7,894 nucleotides of DNA from Saprospiraceae bacterium (lineage in GTDB: Bacteria; Bacteroidota; Bacteroidia; Chitinophagales; Saprospiraceae): assembly GCA_016715465.1 (NCBI GenBank), contig JADKAA010000021.1, positions 1-7,894 on the forward strand, given 5' to 3'. This document shows positions 6,931 to 7,894 of the stretch, piece by piece. The number at the start of each line of letters is the position of its first letter. Position 1 is the first letter of the stretch. The position numbers were made by a program, and so were the translations under genes. A model generated the notes under the pieces. It did no database searches. It worked only from the letters and a program-made list of their open reading frames with translations, and was not told the DNA's origin.

Positions 6931-7844
6931 ATGAGCCATATTTCAGTTTGTTTTGCAGTGTATCAGAATCAGGGTTCGCTTACCCCACTATACGAGCGAA
7001 TGATTTATCAATTAAAAACATATTTTCCGCAACATACTTATGAGTTGTTATTTGTAAACGACGGCTCAAAAGACGATTCGTTGGCTGAGCTGCTGGCTTT
7101 GCGGGCAATAGACTCCAGTGTGAAAATTATTTCTTTCTCAAGGAATTTTGGTCAAATGGCGGCCATTCTGGCAGGGTGGGAAAATGCTACTGGTGATTGT
7201 GTGATTAATATGGCGGCTGACTTGCAGGATCCACCCGAACAATGCACTTTGATGCTTAAGGAGTGGGAACAGGGCAATGATATAGTAATTAGTTATAGGG
7301 TTTCGCATGCAACATCTGCATCCAGTAAATTGACATCTAAAGTTTTTTATAAATTAATGTTGCCAGATGCTCCTCCTGGTGGATTTGATTTCGCATTACT
7401 TGACAGAAAACCCATGGATGCAATCAACTCATTAAAGAGCATCATCGTTTTTATCAATACGATATTCTGTGGGCGGGTTTCAAGGTGAAGTTCATTCCTT
7501 ACCATAAATTGGAAAGACAAATTGGGAAATCGCAATATAATTTATTAATCGCTTTAATAAATTTTTATTCAGGGTTTTTGAATGTCAGTTATTTTCCTTT
7601 ACGTTTGATGGCTGCCGTTGGAGGTTTGGTGGCTTTTAGTGGGTTTGCTTATGCCCTAACAATTATATGGGTCTATTTTGTGCATAAAACACCTTTTCAG
7701 GGATGGGCGCCAATAATGATTTTAATTTTAGTAATAGGTGGATTAATAATGTTAATGCTCGGCATGTTGGGCGAATATATTTGGCGTATTTTGGAAGAAG
7801 TAAGAGGTAGACCAATTTATATTATTAAGGACAAGATTTTGTAA
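6931..7844 (+). CDS. GT2 glycosyltransferase, GtrB / DPM1-like, with two C-terminal membrane helices (one frameshift)
   Basis: Reconstructed length ~304 residues, as expected for GtrB-like polyprenyl-phosphate glycosyltransferases. The GT-A domain shows FVNDGSKDDS (41-50, nucleotide binding), ISFSRNFGQMAAILAGWE (67-84) and ADLQDPPE (96-103, metal and donor region around Asp97/Asp100). Later come GGFDFALLDRKPMDAI and, after the break, EHHRFYQYDILWAGFK, FIPYHKLERQIGKSQYN and two membrane helices around LRLMAAVGGLVAFSGFAYAL and APIMILILVIGGLIMLML, ending in GEYIWRILEEVRGRP. It would transfer a sugar from a nucleotide donor to undecaprenyl phosphate on the cytoplasmic face, for flipping by the adjacent GtrA protein. 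The break lies in AAA 7434-7436 (one missing A); uncorrected, the frame stops at 7488. ATG 6931 is chosen because SHISVCFAVYQN starts the first strand directly; ATG 6904, overlapping the GtrA stop, is possible but adds nine non-conserved residues. Confidence 0.9.
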
Positions 7845-7894
7845 TTTGATCAAGTAAGTGTAGTTTTAAAACTCTTGAAAAGTCATGTCTCGGC

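Noticed and set aside
7845..7894. Possible start of another gene at ATG 7885
   Set aside because: Only three codons are visible and the upstream GAAAAG is a weak ribosome site, so it cannot be supported.
1..7894. CRISPR arrays, tRNA or rRNA genes, insertion sequences
   Set aside because: Reading through the window I saw no regularly spaced repeats, no tRNA-like cloverleaf and no transposase-like protein or flanking inverted repeats.

Overview
The window is a low-GC stretch (by eye around 40%) of a bacterial surface-polysaccharide locus, most likely an O-antigen or related lipopolysaccharide region of a Gram-negative proteobacterium. This rests on gene content: a sugar aminotransferase, a WbqC family protein, two SAM methyltransferases, a GNAT acyltransferase, a GtrA-type membrane protein and a polyprenyl-phosphate-type GT2 enzyme. 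The species cannot be read from the sequence. All recognisable genes lie on the + strand.

Layout: (1) 1-386, the C-terminal end of what looks like a multi-membrane-span glycosyltransferase, cut by the left edge. (2) 387-635, a gap with an AT-rich inverted repeat and perhaps a weak promoter. (3) 636-1717, a VioA-like DegT/DnrJ/EryC1/StrS aminotransferase. (4) 1754-2458, a WbqC family protein. (5) 2470-3291, a class I SAM methyltransferase. (6) 3270-4232 and 4245-5197, a tandem pair of paralogous GH43-like beta-propeller proteins. (7) 5219-5643 (perhaps to 5663), a GNAT acyltransferase. (8) 5737-6484, a second SAM methyltransferase, badly disrupted. (9) 6523-6914, GtrA family. (10) 6931-7844, a GT2 glycosyltransferase with two C-terminal membrane segments. 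The last 50 bases hold no recognisable gene. Gaps are short from 636 onward, so genes 3-10 look like one transcription unit.

Proposed logic (inference): the aminotransferase installs an amino group on a nucleotide-linked 4-keto-6-deoxy sugar. WbqC, GNAT and the methyltransferases would then decorate it; the WbqC family has been proposed to include glycine transferases. GT2 and GtrA would attach and flip a lipid-linked sugar, and an integral-membrane glycosyltransferase such as the one cut at the left edge could use it in the periplasm. The GH43-like pair has no assigned job in such a locus and is the least explained part.

A striking property is that seven of ten genes are broken by single-base frameshifts (about twelve confident events), most of them in short homopolymers, while the protein sequence on each side remains conserved. 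This looks more like uncorrected indel errors in the sequence than a decayed locus. The coordinates given below therefore span the whole gene, with the frameshift positions stated.
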